A stretch of 64,000 nt of DNA from Chryseobacterium sp. JUb7 (GCF_024806495.1 NZ_JANUFF010000001.1:738315-802314); one strand, 5' to 3'. Positions 42,306-52,229 are shown, counted from the first letter of the stretch. Translations and numbers: made by a program. The notes: generated by a model from the letters alone, not told the origin.

Positions 42306-43070
42306 TCAGTTATTCAGCCAGTTTAAACATTCGGCAATCTGTCTTTTGCTTATAAAAACCTCAGCATTGATTTCCGGAGCAGGAGAAAGTTTTAACTCCA
42401 CTTTCTGACTCGAATGTTTAATAATTTCGGTAATTGCTTTTTTGTGAATGATAAATTTCCTGTTTACCTTGAAGAAAAACTGTGGATTGAGCTTTTGAAT
42501 AATATCTTTAATGGTATCGTCATAAATATAGGTCTGATGATCTGTGGTTGTCAGAAAAAGATATTTTCCTGAAGCAAAAAAATAGGCAACATTATTTTCG
42601 TCTACTGACTTCAGTTTATTTCCTTCTCTGACCATAAAACGTTTCATCATATCAGGGCTATCCGGCTGACTCAGCCTGGAAATAGATTGGAGTACCGGCT
42701 CAGGATCGAAATTGGAACGGATCGAAATGAATTTTTGTAACGCCTTATGTAAATCCTCTTCTTCAAAAGGTTTCAAGAGATAATCTATGGTAAAATGTCT
42801 GAAAACCTGCAAGGCATATTCGTCAAATGCTGTAATGAAAATGACAGGAGTAAAAAGCTCCACAGATTCAAAAATTTCCAGACTCATCCCATCTCCGAGA
42901 TGAATATCCATAAAAATCAAGTCCACAGAATGATTTTCAAAAAAATCTATTGCCTGTTTTTTCGAACGAAGAACTACGGTTTCTGTAACAGAAACAATAT
43001 TTTGTTTGTTCAATAAATCTTTCAGATAATTTACAGCCAGTAATTCATCTTCTATAACGGCAACTTTCAT
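42306..43070 (-). CDS. LytTR-family response regulator
   Basis: The 254-residue product has an N-terminal receiver domain with acidic pocket residues Glu7 and Asp8, phosphoacceptor Asp55 (LIFMDIHLGDG) and Lys100 (YLLKPFEE). Its C-terminal LytTR DNA-binding domain has NNVAYFFASGKYLFLTT and FFKVNRKFIIHKKAI as the typical strands. The likely partner is the LytS-type kinase at 50646-52229, on the same strand at the far end of the SusCD/protease block. LytTR proteins bind direct repeats on one face of DNA with about 21-22-bp period, matching the repeat at 50605-50636. Confidence 0.94.
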   Translation of the reverse strand: MKVAVIEDELLAVNYLKDLLNKQNIVSVTETVVLRSKKQAIDFFENHSVDLIFMDIHLGDGMSLEIFESVELFTPVIFITAFDEYALQVFRHFTIDYLLKPFEEEDLHKALQKFISIRSNFDPEPVLQSISRLSQPDSPDMMKRFMVREGNKLKSVDENNVAYFFASGKYLFLTTTDHQTYIYDDTIKDIIQKLNPQFFFKVNRKFIIHKKAITEIIKHSSQKVELKLSPAPEINAEVFISKRQIAECLNWLNN

Positions 43071-43078
43071 AACATTTA

Positions 43079-43106
43079 CAAAAGTACAAAAAAACCGCTA
43101 AAACAA
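43079..43106 (-). promoter_or_regulatory. Promoter of the LytTR regulator gene, nested in a hairpin
   Basis: On the minus strand TTG (43106-43104) and TACTTTTG (43086-43079) are 17 bases apart, an exact match for the -7 box. The start codon is only 8 bases beyond, so the mRNA is nearly leaderless. The TTG lies in the loop of the hairpin at 43092-43123. Confidence 0.55.
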
Positions 43107-43123
43107 TTACGTTCAAGCGGTTT
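43087..43123 (-). terminator. Intrinsic terminator between susD-like gene and regulator
   Basis: An 8-bp stem (43092-43099 with 43116-43123, 16-base loop) is followed on the minus strand by seven T's. It would end transcripts from the SusC/SusD operon about 165 bases past the susD stop. Confidence 0.65.
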
Positions 43124-43284
43124 CAGGGGTGTTAATATGAATATTTTATTAAAAAATTACGACACTCTATTGATCGGATTTCATCCAACCGTTTATTAAA
43201 TTATCCCTTCGGGACTAGACGTTTTTTGTAATTATCGCCTTTTATTTTGCCGTAATTTTAATCTAAAAATAATATCAGTGTATA

Positions 43285-44604
43285 TTATAAAAAAGGATTA
43301 TTTTTTCTGGCACTTTGCGGGAACTCTATGGTGTATCTCACGTCGTTTTGCTGAAGAATATAGTCCTGTCCGTTAATTGTATGGGTAATTTTTTTCTGAT
43401 TCGTTCTTCTCAAATCAAACCAACGCTGCCCTTCCAGTGCAAATTCTCTGAATCTTTCATCTAATATAAAACTCATGAATTCTGTATCGTCCATAGCATT
43501 GATTTCGCTCTGAACAACAGTGTATCCTGCCGGCGTATATCTGTTTTTTAAAACTTTAAGCAGCGTTTCTTTAGCTTCATTCAGCCTGTTTAACTTAACT
43601 AAAGCTTCAGATTTTATAAAATACAATTCTGCAGTTCTGAAAGACACTCTGAAATCGGAGCTTCCGCCCTTGATTACTTTGTATTTGCTTCCGTTTTTTT
43701 CAAAATAAAGAGCAAATCTCTTGTCTGTGGTGCTGTTGTATTTTGAAAGCAGTTCTGAAGAGGCAAAAGATAAATTCTGAACAGAGCTGTTAAATGCATT
43801 GTCCAGAGCTACGATCGATTCTACTGAAGCATAGTGGTTAGGTGCTGTGGAAGTGGTATTCAGGTCACTTAAATCACCTTTAATGGCCAGTGCCTGATTG
43901 GAATAATGTAAAGCCTGATTCCAGTCAGACTGATAAAGAGCGGTTCTTGCCTGAAGAGCATTTAGTCCGGCTTTTGAAAATCGGTAATTGATTCCCAACG
44001 GCTGTTTTTCTTCAATCATCAATCCTTCTGCTTTATCTATATCTGCATGCACCTGATCGTAAACCTCCTGTACACTGGCGGGTTTTAAAACTTTTTCAAG
44101 ATCAATCTCAAGATTGATCGGTACGCCTCTGTCTGAAGCTGCAGTAGCACTGTTATAGGGTTTCCCGTATAAATTGACCATGTCAAAATACACATAGGCA
44201 CGAAGGGCATACGCTTCCGCCAGAATCTGATTCTTTTCAGGGGAATCTGCCATGGTTTTGCTTCCTTCATTAATAATCTGATTCAGATAAAAAACTACCG
44301 AATAGAAACTTACCCACGGAAATTCTGTGGTAGCCTGATCTGTATTTGAATCTTTCCACATCGCGATCTCACGATAGGAAATAAAATCACTTGTATTCTC
44401 ATCAATACTCATCTCATCCGTACGAAGAGCTGTTAATGATCTGTGAACGGGATATTTTGAATAAGCTGACGTCAATACTTTTCTGTAATCATCAACAGTA
44501 GTCGGGATGATTTTCCCTTCAGGCTGAATATCTAAAAAACGATCGCATCCGATGCTGGAAAAGCTTAATACTGCAAGCGCTATAATTGTTGTAATTTTTC
44601 TCAT
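43285..44604 (-). CDS. SusD/RagB-family nutrient-binding outer-membrane lipoprotein
   Basis: This 439-residue lipoprotein (SSIGC, Cys20) opens with FLDIQPEGKIIPTTVDDYRK, the usual SusD N-terminus. TPR-like helices follow (AEAYALRAYVYFDMVNLYG; a RAALYQ-type repeat), and the C-terminal box reads ILDERFREFALEGQRWFDLRR (cited here as ILDERFREFA and EGQRWFDLRR). It is shorter than most SusD proteins (500 or more), which suggests trimmed ligand loops. It caps the SusC barrel encoded 11 bases upstream. With a secreted zinc protease in the same operon, the ligand may be peptide-derived rather than a sugar. Confidence 0.94.
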   Translation of the reverse strand: MRKITTIIALAVLSFSSIGCDRFLDIQPEGKIIPTTVDDYRKVLTSAYSKYPVHRSLTALRTDEMSIDENTSDFISYREIAMWKDSNTDQATTEFPWVSFYSVVFYLNQIINEGSKTMADSPEKNQILAEAYALRAYVYFDMVNLYGKPYNSATAASDRGVPINLEIDLEKVLKPASVQEVYDQVHADIDKAEGLMIEEKQPLGINYRFSKAGLNALQARTALYQSDWNQALHYSNQALAIKGDLSDLNTTSTAPNHYASVESIVALDNAFNSSVQNLSFASSELLSKYNSTTDKRFALYFEKNGSKYKVIKGGSSDFRVSFRTAELYFIKSEALVKLNRLNEAKETLLKVLKNRYTPAGYTVVQSEINAMDDTEFMSFILDERFREFALEGQRWFDLRRTNQKKITHTINGQDYILQQNDVRYTIEFPQSARKNNPFL

Positions 44605-44615
44605 TTTTTTAACTT

Positions 44616-47600
44616 TTAAAAAGAAATATTAAATCCTACTGTAACTGATTTTGTAATTGGCTGTGCATAGATATTTCCATACGTTTCCGGATCAAAATAT
44701 CCATCATATCCATTACTGAACACAAACAGGTTACGGGCTTCAAGGCTCAGCCTCAAACTACTGATTCCCATAGGATTTGTAAATTCTTTAGGCAGTGTGT
44801 AACCTAAACGGATGCTGCTGATCCTGATATAACTCACTTCTTTTGCCCATACATCCAATAAACTGTAAGCATTGGAACGGTTGTCGGCAAACCATTTATT
44901 CGCCATCCAACCCGGGTTGCTGTCCATATCCGAACTTGTAATCCCCGGAAGCGTGGTACCCGCCTGATAGATATCTTTTGTGTAGTTTCTTCCTCTGTCC
45001 AGCTCCATTCCACGGTATGAAGGAGTACGCATAATCGTTTGCTTTAAGTTGAAAGCCGCTGAAATCGTCAGATCAAAGTTGCGAACTTTAAAGGTGTTGA
45101 TAATTCCTCCTGTAAACTTAGGATCTCTGTCACCTACATAAGTGAAAAGACTTCTCAGTTCCGCATTAGAAAGCTTGGTATCCACCAATTCTCCAGGAAG
45201 GAAATCTGCATATACATCGTATAATTTGAAGAAATCTTCTGCTGATACTTTTTCGTTTCCTCTCCAGAACATTGGGTTTCCGTTGGCATCCATTCCTGCC
45301 GTTTTTAATGCAAAAACAGCATTTACCGGAAGTCCTTCTCGGGAAGGAAGCAAAGCATTGTCACGAGGCTGCTCGCTGAGAACTCTGCTTTTGTTGTGAG
45401 CAAAATTGATGGTTGTTGACCATTTGAAATTTTCTTTATCAATATTTCTGGTTGATAAAGCCAGTTCAAAACCTTTATTGGTTAAACTTCCCCAGTTCAT
45501 CATTGTATATTCAAATCCGGTTTCAAGCGGAGTTTCCTTCATGCTGATCATATCTGTTCCCTTTCTACTGTAGACATCTGCAGTAAGGTTTACACGATTC
45601 TTAAGCATTCCAAGGTCCAGACCAAGGTTTACATTGGTTGTTTTTTCCCAACGAAGTTTATCATTTGGCGGACTGATAACATTAATGATATTTTCTTTTC
45701 CTCCGGGAAGTATCGTGGCATCACTGTATTCGCCAATAAAGAATGGTGACGTATTACGATCTATATTTCCCTGTAAACCGTAAGAAGCTCTTAGTCTAAG
45801 ATTAGAAATCGTAGAAAGATCTTTCATAAAGTTCTCTTTGGTCACTAACCACGAACCGGAAATGGCCCATATCGGCAGATATTTATATTTTTTGTTAACC
45901 CCGAATAGATTGGTTCCGTCATATCTTACACTTCCGAAAAAGGTATATTTCTGATCAAAAGTATAGGAAGCCGTTGCAAACATTGATGCGTAGGCATTTT
46001 CTATCGGCGGCATTTCGCGGTAGGTTTCATATTTTCTTTCTGCTGCAAAACTCGAACTTGGGAAAACAATCGGAGTAGCTCTTCTGGTAACAGAATCATA
46101 GCCGAAGGCTCTTGTAACCGTGGTATTATCTTCCGTTTTACGAAGTTCAGTTCCGGCCATCAAATCAATCTCATGCCTTGAGTTGATCTTTGTGCTGTAT
46201 GTACCCTGTAATTTCCAGTTGTATTGGAAGAAATTATTATCCCAATTCTGTTTTACTCCACCATCCGGCAAAAAATAACGGTACGCACCATCTTTATAAT
46301 AGCGTGTTCCCTCTCTCATTTTTCTGGTAAAATAGGTATTCTGGGCAGCAAACTTTTCTGTCTGGTTACCATCATACTGAATTCCCAGCTGAGATGTAAT
46401 TCTCAATTCTTTTGAGATTTTATACTCTAAATCCAAAATGGCCTTTAAGGAATGATTCTTCAGTGTATAACTTGTATTTTCTCTTTCTTCCAGAAAGTTG
46501 AAAGGAATATACCTGTTTTCGAAGCCATCAATATCCTGATCATATCGGTAGCTTCCGTCTGCATTGAAAGGTGTAAGATAAGGATTGGCGTTTCTTGAAT
46601 AATTTACAGGGCTAATAGAAGCATCGGCGTCTGTTACAAACGATTCCCGTTCGCTTTGAGTACCAAAAATAGATATTCCTGCATTTAATTTATCACTTAT
46701 TTTATAATTATTTTTTAAGGTAAGGTTATATCTTTTAAAACCTGTTCCGATGGTTGTTCCCTCTTCATCGTAGTATCCTAATGAGAAGTAGTAGTCCGAA
46801 CGGTCACTTCCACCGGAAACACTTAACCCATACTGCTTATTGATGGCATTTCTGTATAACAGTTTTCCCCAATCGGTATTGCTGTTTCTCAACCCGTCAA
46901 TCTGCTGGCGCGTGAATCCGTTTAAACCGTCTAAGCCACCGGTTCTGAAGGCATCCAGCTGGTTATTTTTCATTAAAATCCTCATCACTTCCCCTTTATC
47001 GGTACGATAGGTAAGATCGGTACGTTGGGCAAGCATCAATTCAAGATCAACTTTTTCAGAAGCATTCAATAGATTAAGTCTGCTGAAATCAGGACGGGCA
47101 GTCACGAAAGTATCTGCTGAGAAGTTTAATTTTAAACTTCCTTTTTTCCCTTTTTTTGTCGTAATGGAAATTACCCCATTGGCTGCTCTGGCTCCATAAA
47201 TAGCAGTGGCTGCAGCATCTTTAAGGATCGTAACATCTTCAATATCATTAGGATTAAGCCCCGCAATGGAAAAATTCTGAAGCTGATCAATATTATCTTT
47301 ATCACTGAAATTCGGAACATCATTTCCTTCCAGCGGAAGACCGTCGATCACCCACAGCGGATCCTGGGGACCGGAAAGAGAAGCCGTACCTCTGATTCTG
47401 ATCTTCGCAGGACTTCCGGGAGCTCCGGTCTCCGGTGTTACCACCACTCCGGCAATCTGACCGGATAACATCTGATCTACACTGGCAACACCAGCCTGAT
47501 TGATATTATCCATCTTAACCGTTGAAACAGAAGAAGTCTGTTTTCTTTTTTCAATTTTCTGATATCCGGTAATGATAACTTCCTGTATTTTATTTTTATC

Positions 47601-47945
47601 TGAAACTTCCGGTACCAGCCTTACAGTATAATTGGTCTGATCTTCACTGATCTGAATAATTCTGGATTCATAGCCCGGATAGCTTACCAGTACGGATTTT
47701 GTGTCAGCAGGGATTTCAAGTATAAACTTCCCGTTCTTGTCGGTTACTGTACCTACAGATACACTTTCAATAATTCCGACAAGATCGGTTTTTGTAGAGA
47801 CAGACTGTGTTTCGATCTTTACAGATGCACCAGCTATTATGATCGAAGTATTTCCGTCTTCGATTTTTCCTGTAATGGTTTTCTTTTCCTGAGCCAACGC
47901 AATCTGAGCTGCCAAAAGAGGTAAAAGTATTAGCGTTTTTTTCAT
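44616..47945 (-). CDS. SusC/RagA-family TonB-dependent receptor
   Basis: The 1109-residue product has a signal peptide (ALAQ) and a carboxypeptidase-like beta sandwich (about 22-112) that contains an insertion (LVGIIESVSVGTVTDKNG). The TonB box region (IQEVIITGYQKIEKR) and plug with SusC signature (ILKDAAATAIYGARAANG) follow, then a large barrel ending in SVTVGFNISF. It transports the ligand captured by the SusD-like partner. The gene lies 6 bases after the protease gene and 11 bases before susD, so the three are one operon. The promoter and a candidate LytTR site lie upstream of the protease. Confidence 0.96.
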   Translation of the reverse strand: MKKTLILLPLLAAQIALAQEKKTITGKIEDGNTSIIIAGASVKIETQSVSTKTDLVGIIESVSVGTVTDKNGKFILEIPADTKSVLVSYPGYESRIIQISEDQTNYTVRLVPEVSDKNKIQEVIITGYQKIEKRKQTSSVSTVKMDNINQAGVASVDQMLSGQIAGVVVTPETGAPGSPAKIRIRGTASLSGPQDPLWVIDGLPLEGNDVPNFSDKDNIDQLQNFSIAGLNPNDIEDVTILKDAAATAIYGARAANGVISITTKKGKKGSLKLNFSADTFVTARPDFSRLNLLNASEKVDLELMLAQRTDLTYRTDKGEVMRILMKNNQLDAFRTGGLDGLNGFTRQQIDGLRNSNTDWGKLLYRNAINKQYGLSVSGGSDRSDYYFSLGYYDEEGTTIGTGFKRYNLTLKNNYKISDKLNAGISIFGTQSERESFVTDADASISPVNYSRNANPYLTPFNADGSYRYDQDIDGFENRYIPFNFLEERENTSYTLKNHSLKAILDLEYKISKELRITSQLGIQYDGNQTEKFAAQNTYFTRKMREGTRYYKDGAYRYFLPDGGVKQNWDNNFFQYNWKLQGTYSTKINSRHEIDLMAGTELRKTEDNTTVTRAFGYDSVTRRATPIVFPSSSFAAERKYETYREMPPIENAYASMFATASYTFDQKYTFFGSVRYDGTNLFGVNKKYKYLPIWAISGSWLVTKENFMKDLSTISNLRLRASYGLQGNIDRNTSPFFIGEYSDATILPGGKENIINVISPPNDKLRWEKTTNVNLGLDLGMLKNRVNLTADVYSRKGTDMISMKETPLETGFEYTMMNWGSLTNKGFELALSTRNIDKENFKWSTTINFAHNKSRVLSEQPRDNALLPSREGLPVNAVFALKTAGMDANGNPMFWRGNEKVSAEDFFKLYDVYADFLPGELVDTKLSNAELRSLFTYVGDRDPKFTGGIINTFKVRNFDLTISAAFNLKQTIMRTPSYRGMELDRGRNYTKDIYQAGTTLPGITSSDMDSNPGWMANKWFADNRSNAYSLLDVWAKEVSYIRISSIRLGYTLPKEFTNPMGISSLRLSLEARNLFVFSNGYDGYFDPETYGNIYAQPITKSVTVGFNISF

Positions 47946-47951
47946 AACTGA

Positions 47952-50516
47952 TTATTTATTTAAGGCTTCATTAATACGAATGATTAAGTCTGCATAATGA
48001 GCCTTGGAGGCATCATCTCCTTTGTTTTTAGTTTTATTCAATAGGTTTAATACTTTCTGAAGCTCTGCTCTTTTGTAAGTCGTTACTTCAGATACTCTTT
48101 TCATCGATGAATAGTTGATATTCCTAAGATTCTGCTCTTCTTCATGAAAATTACAGATCGTGGGAATATTCAGGGTATTATCAACTTTTAATGCTTTGAC
48201 AGCTGTTTTTTCAAATAATTTATTGACCGAAACGATCAGTGCATCCACGTAATTCTTCTGGGTCATTTTTTCAAGAATCGTCAGGTTTCCTTTTTTATTG
48301 AAAATCGCTCCCCTAACCTGGTCAAATAAATTTTCTACCGTGTAGATTTCTTTTTTTGAACCTGAAACTTCCTGTTTCAATTCATTTTCAAGCATTCTGA
48401 GCAATCGGTCATCCATAAATAATGAATACAGATTGCCATACTGCATACCTCTCGCCAGTGTATACGGAGTCTGTTCGAACGGTCCCATCGGAGAGTTTTT
48501 CACGGGATATGTTTTTTCTGTAATCGGATTAAAGAACAGCCATTCCGGAAGATTGATCGAGTTTTTGATCAGATAATCAACCGCTCTTTTCTGAGTTTCG
48601 GCAGGCACAGCTTCGTAGGCTTTTTTATTATTTCCGAAAACGGTATTATTCAGATAAATACCTCCCACATTAGCCATCACATGTCCTGTATAAAGGTCCC
48701 ACTGTCCTATTGTCCCTAAATACAATTTCCCTGCATCCGTATAACTTTTACCATCTTCATAGGTCCATTTTAAAAGGTTGTCAACAACGATTTTCAGGTT
48801 TTTCATCCCATACTCACTCGCTTTCATCGCATCATCTCCCAAATCTTCAGATTGTGATCGGGGATCAATGGTTTCCAGATAATTCTGCTGTTCACCATAG
48901 AAATACATAGGATCATCCTGATGTTTTTCTATTAAATTTCTCAAGGCCTTTTTCTCAGATGCAGCATCCGGATACCAACGGTACCCCCACTCAATTGCAT
49001 ACTTATCATAAACTCCGATTTTAGGCGTAATGGCAGTTACTCCATCTTCCGGCTGGGCTACATAATTGTATCGGGCATAATCCATAATGGAAGGAGCCGT
49101 TCCCCCCATTTTGTCTGTAAATTCTTTTGAACGAAGAGATTCTACAGGAAATGCGAAAGAAGCCCCCATATTATGTTTCAGTCCGAAAGTATGACCTACC
49201 TCATGAGAGGATACAAACCTGATTGCCTCGCCCATATGCTCATCACTGAACACGTTTCCTCTTGCTTTCGGATCTATCGGCCCGGTCTGAATTCTCATCC
49301 ATTCCTGAAGAGATGTCATCACATTATGCCACCAGATGATATCTGATTCAATAATTTCTCCGCTTCTCGGATCTACAACTGAAGGTCCCATAGCATTGGC
49401 TTTAGGTGAAGCAGCATACGTTATGACGGAATACCTTACGTCATCAATATCAAAATCTTCATCCTTTTCATCCGGCATTTTGGCGATGACAGCATTTTTA
49501 AAACCTGCTTTTTCAAAAGCAGCCTGCCAGTCATAAACTCCTGCTATGATTTTTTCGCGCCATTGTATAGGCGTTGACGGATCAATATAATAAACGATCG
49601 GTTTTTTGGGTTCTACCAACTCTCCTCTCAAATACTTTTCTTTATCTTCATCTTTTGGCTCCAGATTCCATCTTGTAATGAAGCGTTTTTCGTCCATCTT
49701 CTGCTGACGGTCATTGAAAGTCCAGTGTTTTTCGCTGAAAAAGCCAACTCTTGAATCATCTATCCTTGGCTGCATAGGCGTTTTGGACAGCAATACAATA
49801 TTACTGGTAACTCCAAGGGTTACCGGAAGATCTACTCCACCTTCGTTTACCGATGTAGTCAATTGGGATTTCACCACAAGATTCTGAGGAAAGGTTTTTA
49901 CATTTTCGATATACGAAAGATTTGATTTTACCGAACCTCCAAGCCCTACATTGGCCAGAACATCATTAAAGCTTTTCTGATTACCGTCAAAAACTTTATT
50001 GACCTTAATAGCTACCGAAGTAGAATCGTTGTTTTGAGCTTCAATATCAAAAACTTCAATCACAGACTCTGAAAAATTATCTTTCACTGATTTTGTAATG
50101 ACATCGTTTTTAGGCGACGACACCTGTGGCACTACGGTTTTAACCCACACTTTCTTTGCTACTGTATCACGGTGAAAAGAAATGACTTTATTTTCATAGT
50201 TCATTCCTTTATTCAGACCTGCTTCATTCACCTGCATAGGCACCTGAGAAAGTTTGTTGACCACCAAAAACTGACGCCCCATCAAACTGTCCGGAATTTC
50301 AAAATAAACATCCGTTTTAACCTGAATCGTATTAAAAAGTCCTTTTTTATAGGTTCCTTTTTTGATCAGGTCTTCTATTTTTTTTGTTTTTTTTGATGAA
50401 ATATCTGCTTTATCAGTTTTTTCCTTATTCGTTTTTACAGTATCTTTTTTCTGTGCGAGTACTGTGGGTGAAGCCATTGCAAGCCCCAGGTACAGTGCCA
50501 GTCTGTAATTCTTCAT
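47952..50516 (-). CDS. Secreted zinc metalloprotease (DUF5117/DUF4953 type)
   Basis: I use the ATG at 50516 because it gives a compact signal peptide (MKNYRLALYLGLAMASPTVL); an ATG six codons earlier is possible. The protein of about 854 residues has an N-terminal beta-rich region and a metzincin-like catalytic helix SSHEVGHTFGLKHNMGAS. There HEVGH supplies two zinc histidines and the glutamate, and the following His in LKHN is the third ligand. SIMDYARYNYVAQPED resembles the Met-turn region. It would cut proteins or peptides in the periplasm or outside. Being first in the SusC/SusD operon, it may prepare the imported ligand. Confidence 0.92.
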   Translation of the reverse strand: MKNYRLALYLGLAMASPTVLAQKKDTVKTNKEKTDKADISSKKTKKIEDLIKKGTYKKGLFNTIQVKTDVYFEIPDSLMGRQFLVVNKLSQVPMQVNEAGLNKGMNYENKVISFHRDTVAKKVWVKTVVPQVSSPKNDVITKSVKDNFSESVIEVFDIEAQNNDSTSVAIKVNKVFDGNQKSFNDVLANVGLGGSVKSNLSYIENVKTFPQNLVVKSQLTTSVNEGGVDLPVTLGVTSNIVLLSKTPMQPRIDDSRVGFFSEKHWTFNDRQQKMDEKRFITRWNLEPKDEDKEKYLRGELVEPKKPIVYYIDPSTPIQWREKIIAGVYDWQAAFEKAGFKNAVIAKMPDEKDEDFDIDDVRYSVITYAASPKANAMGPSVVDPRSGEIIESDIIWWHNVMTSLQEWMRIQTGPIDPKARGNVFSDEHMGEAIRFVSSHEVGHTFGLKHNMGASFAFPVESLRSKEFTDKMGGTAPSIMDYARYNYVAQPEDGVTAITPKIGVYDKYAIEWGYRWYPDAASEKKALRNLIEKHQDDPMYFYGEQQNYLETIDPRSQSEDLGDDAMKASEYGMKNLKIVVDNLLKWTYEDGKSYTDAGKLYLGTIGQWDLYTGHVMANVGGIYLNNTVFGNNKKAYEAVPAETQKRAVDYLIKNSINLPEWLFFNPITEKTYPVKNSPMGPFEQTPYTLARGMQYGNLYSLFMDDRLLRMLENELKQEVSGSKKEIYTVENLFDQVRGAIFNKKGNLTILEKMTQKNYVDALIVSVNKLFEKTAVKALKVDNTLNIPTICNFHEEEQNLRNINYSSMKRVSEVTTYKRAELQKVLNLLNKTKNKGDDASKAHYADLIIRINEALNK

Positions 50517-50566
50517 TAAAATAGTCCGATTCATTCCAAATTATTAGATATCTTAGTTTCAACCGG

Positions 50567-50595
50567 CAAAACTAGAGGTAAAGAAATCATCTCAA
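50567..50595 (-). promoter_or_regulatory. Promoter of the protease-SusC-SusD operon
   Basis: On the minus strand TTG (50595-50593) and TAGTTTTG (50574-50567) are 18 bases apart, an exact -7 box with good spacing. The expected start near 50560 gives a leader of 25-45 bases. Confidence 0.65.
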
Positions 50596-50604
50596 TAGTA
50601 TTAG

Positions 50605-50636
50605 GGAGTGAGAGGTTAAAATTCAGGAGTGAGTGG
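50605..50636 (-). promoter_or_regulatory. Candidate LytTR operator: direct repeat with 21-bp period
   Basis: GGAGTGAGAGG (50605-50615) and GGAGTGAGTGG (50626-50636) match at 10 of 11 positions, are in the same orientation and have start points exactly 21 bp apart. The nearer copy ends 9 bases from the -33 TTG. LytTR regulators bind paired direct repeats with this period next to the promoter. The base sequence itself does not follow the AgrA-type consensus. Confidence 0.55.
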
Positions 50637-50645
50637 ATTTTATTT

Positions 50646-52229
50646 TCACTCAATTAAAGGCAAAAAACATACAAAATATTCACCTTCTATAGAAATATTA
50701 AGAGAATTGCTTTTAAAATAATCATAAACCTGTTTCAAATAGTCAATCCCGAATTTCTCACCCTGTACTGTATCATCAGCTTTCGGCTGCCATGTATTTT
50801 TAATGATAATTCCTTCTTTCTCAACGGTAATTACAATCTCCAATGGGCTATCTATTGTAGCTATATTGTGCTTTATAGCATTTTCCGTCACCATCTGAAG
50901 TGACAGATACGGAATCTTTTTCTCTAAACCCGAAGAATTGTTGATGATTAAGTCAAAACTCATTTCCTCATCAAACCTGCTTTTCAGAAGTTCCATATAC
51001 TGACGGATAAAATTGAGTTCCTGCTCTACAGGAACGATATTTTCTTTTGGCGGTACAATAAGATATCTGTATATTTTAGAAAGATTCATGGTGAATTTCT
51101 GTGCATTTTCTTTATTGATGCCGATCAGCATATAAAGAGAATTCAGAGAATTGAACAGAAAATGAGGATTTATATTATTTTTAAGCTGCTGAAGCTGGTT
51201 CAGGGCTTCCGCTTTATGCATTTTCTCATTCTCTACAAGCAGTAGATTTTTCTCAGACTGTATTTTTTCTTTCTCCTGATACGCCATACTCCGGGATCTG
51301 TAAAACAAAATAAAAACAGTCACGATGAGAAATAAAGCTGCCAGAAAAATATACAGAGTATACATTTTCGTTTTATTTACACTTTCATCGATGAGAAAAT
51401 TAACATGATTGATCACTGCATATCCCTCAAAATTATCAGTTTTTAAAGGTTTTATAAAACGGGTTACTTCAACATTCAGATATTCGGAAATAGCACTTCC
51501 TTCGGTATATCCCGATTCTGTTTTAGCAGATAAGGTGTCTTCCGGTTTAATATTCGTAAAATCAAAAATATTTTTTCCTATATATTTCTTTTCAGGATGG
51601 GTAATGCAGATCCCTTCTTTCGTAAAAACATAAGCATAGTTATTGGGTGTTTTATCTATATTGATAAAATACTGATGGAGGTCATCAAGACTCACAGAAG
51701 AGCCATAATACAATGTACTTTTGTTGGGCGTCGACAGAGAATCATAACTCACCCAAAACATACTGTCTTTACGGGTCAATAAGAAATCACTGAAATGTCC
51801 GGATCCGCTGTTTTTTATTCTGATATATTTTTCGTCACTTCCTTTATTTGTAAAAACGTGGGATAAAAGGCTGTTGCTTCCTGATTTCCCGGAAATATCT
51901 TTATAATAGTACCAACTGTAAGGCAACAAATGGCGTTTACGGTTCAGATCATTCAAAACTGATGAATAATCTCTATAGTTTTTAAAACCATCTTTCTGAA
52001 TCAAAGCACGAAGCAGAAACTGATAATCTTCGATATTCCGAAATTCTTTTTCTATGGTTTCATACTTTCGGAAAAAGGTTTTTCTTGCAAATTCTTCATT
52101 ATTTTTCCGGCTGTCCCGCGTAATTAAAAAACTCAGAACAGCAAACGCTACTACTGCTATTAAACACACCGACAGAGCAGCGATGTAAACAGATTTCTGG
52201 GATAATGTATGTTTAAAATTAATATTCAA
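50646..52229 (-). CDS. LytS/YehU-type sensor histidine kinase
   Basis: This 527-residue protein has two membrane segments (about 14-36 and 283-305) that enclose a periplasmic sensor of about 245 residues, probably Cache-like (YYKDISGKSGSN, YVFTKEGICITHPEKKYIGK in part). The cytoplasmic part has a coiled linker and the His-kinase box NPHFLFNSLNSLYMLIG with the phosphorylated histidine. The ATPase region (MVTENAIKHNIA) follows. It has no HisKA domain, as expected for partners of LytTR regulators. It is 10 bases upstream of the repeat that I propose as the operator. The regulator at 42306 is its likely partner. Confidence 0.93.
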   Translation of the reverse strand: MNINFKHTLSQKSVYIAALSVCLIAVVAFAVLSFLITRDSRKNNEEFARKTFFRKYETIEKEFRNIEDYQFLLRALIQKDGFKNYRDYSSVLNDLNRKRHLLPYSWYYYKDISGKSGSNSLLSHVFTNKGSDEKYIRIKNSGSGHFSDFLLTRKDSMFWVSYDSLSTPNKSTLYYGSSVSLDDLHQYFINIDKTPNNYAYVFTKEGICITHPEKKYIGKNIFDFTNIKPEDTLSAKTESGYTEGSAISEYLNVEVTRFIKPLKTDNFEGYAVINHVNFLIDESVNKTKMYTLYIFLAALFLIVTVFILFYRSRSMAYQEKEKIQSEKNLLLVENEKMHKAEALNQLQQLKNNINPHFLFNSLNSLYMLIGINKENAQKFTMNLSKIYRYLIVPPKENIVPVEQELNFIRQYMELLKSRFDEEMSFDLIINNSSGLEKKIPYLSLQMVTENAIKHNIATIDSPLEIVITVEKEGIIIKNTWQPKADDTVQGEKFGIDYLKQVYDYFKSNSLNISIEGEYFVCFLPLIE

